DNA of 64,000 nucleotides from Sipunculus nudus. Its lineage: Eukaryota > Annelida > Sipuncula > Golfingiida > Sipunculidae. Under the pieces are notes generated by a model that worked only from the letters and a program-made list of their open reading frames with translations, ran no database searches and was not told the DNA's origin. Numbering within the stretch: the first letter of the stretch is position 1; each line of letters starts with the position of its first letter. Both the position numbers and the translations under genes were made by a program. Where the stretch lies: assembly GCA_026874595.1 (NCBI GenBank), contig CM049310.1, forward strand, positions 21,862,058 through 21,926,057. The letters are read 5' to 3'. Of the stretch, positions 60,357 through 64,000 are shown in pieces.

Positions 60357-61887
60357 TAAAGCAGACAAAAACCAGTGGATGGACCTGAAGGCCGGCCAGA
60401 TCCGCTGCTTATGACAATGCCTTGTTCGGCTATTCACCGGTACACACAGCCAATCACGGCTGGGACGTTAAATAACAAAACCAATAAACTAACATTGTTG
60501 GCGATATCTGTCCCTAGCTGCGCTTGGCGGATGTTTCTCGTTAGTGGACTTATAGCTGCTGATGTTACGGTAATGACATGGGCGAGGGCCCAGTTAGTCC
60601 TTCATTAACTCAACGAGTGGACGTTATGACGGCTACAGAAACGCCCTCTACTGTGATTCACGCGTACTCTTTAAGCAAAAATAGAAGTACCAAATTAACA
60701 ACGTGGACGCGTTCAGGCTCGACAGTAAATCCACCGCCATGTCACATAACCCGTCAGTTCAGTGAAATTCTCTTCCTGTTCCTCTAGCTTCAGTACATAA
60801 AACAAATATGTCAGGGCCAAAGATGCTCTCAGTTTCATAGTCCGGAACGCCTGGAGAGGCAAATGCAATAGCCCAATTAACCGCTATCTCACCTATCGCG
60901 TGCGAGGACACTGAATCACTGAATGCTCAGGACCATGTACTAATTCACAGGGGAGGCGAACCAGAGCGCCCTAAGAGAGAAGAGCTTGACTCCTTAAGAG
61001 GGAGCAATCGAACCACGTTTCATTTCACGTGTAGTTAAACACCTGGTCGCAACCTCGGCATAACATGTCTGGACTGTAAACTACCAGTTAGTGTTGGTGG
61101 GGGCGTTGCTGGAACCCCGGGGACATGAGACATTTAATTTTCCCATATAAAATATACTTTGTATATTTGTAAGTCAACCAACATCAGCAACATCATTTGT
61201 TGTTAATAATATCGATATTTTTCTCCTTTATAAGTTTTAAACAATTCTAACAACAGAACAAAAATATTAAAAATGTGCACCAAGCGTGAATCAAGGTAAC
61301 AGTATCAGACGCCTGAAGGAACATATGAGAGATTTTCTAAAGGAACGATGCTGTAGAAAGACATAATTTTACAGAAGTTATTTTTCTTTGCGTCCAAACG
61401 ATTGACATATAGTATAAAGTATATATACTCCCAATAGATTACGAAACGATATGCTCTCACTACATTTCATCTCCAGACCCGATTGGAGTTTGTCTGCTGT
61501 CTTTCTGACCTTAATCGATACTCTTTTCTCAAATAAAGACTTTAAAGTAGAGATAACAGTGTGAAGATTCAACGAATTAATGATGGTGATAACCAATATA
61601 ATAGGAAAATGGTTAAAAATTAGTATATAAGATTTGCGTTATATTTGCATACGAAAAGCTGATTTCTGACTAGATTACCCATTTAGCATAGGAATTATAG
61701 AGACTGAATGTTAGTATTTCTTCAAGTAAATATAGAATGTTACGTTAATAATAACAAACGAGCCGTCCACAGTAATAACCGCCCCCAGCTGAGACCTGCT
61801 GATTTATGGAGAGACGTCAGGGCCTGGTCATCTACGTGTAAGAGGCTCTGATTCATCCTCATCTGTCTGGAAATATTAGACCATCAG
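60357..61887. other. Intergenic, no gene supported
   Basis: GC-richer patches at 60360-60720 and 60840-61120 have frames of 69-77 codons without recognisable domains. The rest is AT-rich up to the satellite array. Confidence 0.5.
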
Positions 61888-64000
61888 CGATCACAACGAT
61901 AAATCATGTCACAGAATCACAACAATGTAACATGTCCCCACCAGATGAACAACCAAATGGGAAGGCAGAATCACGACAATATATCATGTCCCAACCAAAA
62001 AAATACACAATCACGACAATATATCATGTCCCAACAAAAAAAAAAACATAATCACAAAGATATATCATGTCCCCATGAGATGAACAACCAAATGAGAAAG
62101 CAGAATCACAACAATATAACATGTCCCCACAAGATGAAAAACCCATTCAGAAACAGAATGATGAACAACCAAATGAGAAAACAGAATCACGACAATATAA
62201 CATGTCCCCACGAGATGAACAAGCAAATGAGAAAACAGAATCACGACAATATAACATGTCCCCACGAGATGAATAAGCAAATGAGAAAACAGAATCACGA
62301 CAATATAACATGTCCCCACGAGATGAACAAGCAAATGAGAAAACAGAATCACGAGAATATAACATGTCCCCACGAGATGAACAACAAAATGGGAAAGCAG
62401 AATCACAACAATATAACATGTCCCACAAGACGAAAACCCCATTCAGAAACAGAATCACAAAGATATATCAGGTCCCCTCCAGAAAACAGAATCACAACAA
62501 TATAACATGTCCCCATGAGATGAACAACCAAATGAGAAAGCAGAATCACAACAATATAACATGTCCCCACGAGATGAACAAGCAAATGAGAAAACATAAT
62601 CATGACAATATAACATGTCCCCACGAGATGAACAACCAAATGAGAAAACATAATCATGACAATATAACATGTCCCCACGAGATGGACAACCAAATGAGAA
62701 AGCAGACTCACAACAATATAACATGTCCCCACGAGATGAACAATCAAAAGAGAAAACATAATCACGACAATATAACATGTCCCCACGAGATGAACAACCA
62801 AATGAGAAAGCAGACTCACAACAATATAACATGTCCCCACGAGATGAACAACCAAATGAGAAAACATAATCACGACAATATAACATGTCCCCACGAGATG
62901 AACAATCAAAAGAGAAAACATAATCACGACAATATAACATGTCCCCACGAGATGAACAACCAAATGAGAAAGCAGACTCACAACAATATAACATGTCCCC
63001 ACGAGATGAACAACCAAATGAGAAAACATAATCACGACAATATAACATGTCCCAACGAGATGAACAACCAAATGAGAAAGCAGACTCACAACAATATAAC
63101 ATGTCCCCACGAGATGAACAACCAAATGAGAAAACATAATCACGTCAATATAACATGTCCCCACGAGATGAACAACCAAATGAGAAAGCAGACTCACAAC
63201 AATATAACATGTCCCCACGAGATGAACAACCAAATGAGAAAACATAATCACGACAATATAACATGTCCCCACGAGATGAACAACCAAATGAGAAAACATA
63301 ATCACGTCAATATAACATGTCCCCACGAGATGAACAACCAAATGAGAAAACATAATCACGACAATATAACATGTCCCCACGAGATGAACAACCAAATGAG
63401 AAAACATAATCACGACTATATATCATGTCCCCACGAGATGAACAACCAAATGAGAAAACAGAATAACGACAATATAACATGTCCCCACGAGATGAACAAC
63501 CAAATGAGAAAACATAATCACGACAATATAACATGTCCCCACGAAAAAACAAACAGAATCACGACTACATATCATCTCTTCACGAGATGCACAAAAAAAT
63601 GAGAAAACAGAATCATGGCAATATAATCATGTCCCTACGAGATGCACAACAAAATGAGAAAACATAATCACGACAATATAACATGTCCCCACGAGATGAA
63701 CAACCAAATGAGAAAACATAATCACGACTATATATCATGTCCCCACGAGATGAACAACCAAATGAGAAAACAGAATAACGACAATATAACATGTCCCCAC
63801 GAGATGAACAACCAAATGAGAAAACAGAATCACGACAATATAACATGTCCCCACGAAAAAACAAACAGAATCACGACTACATATCATCTCTTCACGAGAT
63901 GCACAAAAAAATGAGAAAACAGAATCATGGCAATATAATCATGTCCCTACGAGATGCACAACAAAATGAGAAAACAAAATTATGACAATATATCATGCCC
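61888..64000. repeat. 54-bp satellite array, truncated by window end
   Basis: About 39 tandem units centred on AATATAACATGTCCCCACGA and GATGAACAACCAAATGAGAA. The first few units are diverged and irregular; from about 62490 they are regular with a 54-bp period. Two unit types alternate in part (AAAGCAGACTCACAAC and AAAACATAATCACGAC). A block containing ACGAAAAAACAAACAG and CATCTCTTCACGAG recurs 312 bp later (63537 and 63849), a higher-order duplication. Because 54 is 18 codons, long frames are open on both strands (for example 430 codons at 62310-63602 plus and 336 codons at 62403-63413 minus). These are most simply a by-product of the period. The array continues past the window. Confidence 0.95.

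Noticed and set aside
62310-63602. 430-codon open frame and its 336-codon opposite-strand partner as genes
   Set aside because: Both come from a 54-bp satellite with a period divisible by three. Frames are open on both strands and in several phases, units vary at all codon positions, and the array has frame-shifting irregularities.
61888-64000. CRISPR-like regular array
   Set aside because: There are no unique spacers between constant repeats; the entire unit is repeated. The context is eukaryotic.

Overview
This is 64 kb of AT-rich, gene-poor animal nuclear DNA, most likely from a lophotrochozoan and probably a mollusc. The reasons are: no dense or operon-like coding anywhere, tRNA-derived SINEs, solo LTRs, MITEs, a Helentron-like rolling-circle element with tandem internal units, several minisatellites, long (TA)n tracts and poly(G)/poly(C) runs. 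The species assignment is inference. No protein-coding gene, rRNA or functional tRNA could be supported. Open frames outside repeats are at most about 140 codons, and none shows a domain I recognise. The long frames at 61.9-64 kb result from a 54-bp (18-codon) satellite that is open on both strands.

Layout. 0.6-0.8 kb: SINE fragment. 1.44-3.75 kb: two adjacent G-rich minisatellites (about 43 bp and 19/17 bp). 4.45-4.77 kb: MITE with 36-bp terminal inverted repeats and TAA target duplication (PIF/Harbinger-like). 5.42-6.28 kb: solo LTR. 8.2-9.12 kb: GC-richer island ending in a strong splice-donor sequence (possible untranslated first exon). 13.6-14.0 kb: large foldback element. 14.26-14.36 kb: compound microsatellite. 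25.1-25.4 and 35.16-35.56 kb: two copies of one tRNA-derived SINE family, the second with a perfect 14-bp target duplication. 27.96-29.73 kb: Helentron-like element carrying about 331-bp tandem units with CTCF-like motifs. 37.25-37.43 kb: tandem 91-bp duplication. 48.6 kb: palindromic CRE/CCAAT element. 52.85-53.36 kb: homogeneous 46-bp minisatellite, immediately followed by a second solo LTR (53.37-54.19 kb) and a TA tract. 55.6-56.28 kb: second promoter-like island ending in a splice donor. 61.9 kb to the window end: 54-bp satellite with a 312-bp higher-order duplication.

The window reads as intergenic or intronic DNA. GC-richer, motif-dense islands may be regulatory, separated by AT-rich DNA and transposable-element debris. 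Two candidate first exons would place a transcription unit partly in the window, but this cannot be proved from one sequence. The most notable structures are the Helentron-like element with repeated CTCF-like and nuclear-receptor half-site motifs, the TSD-flanked SINE, the two solo LTRs of one family, and an apparent excess of full CRE palindromes (TGACGTCA).
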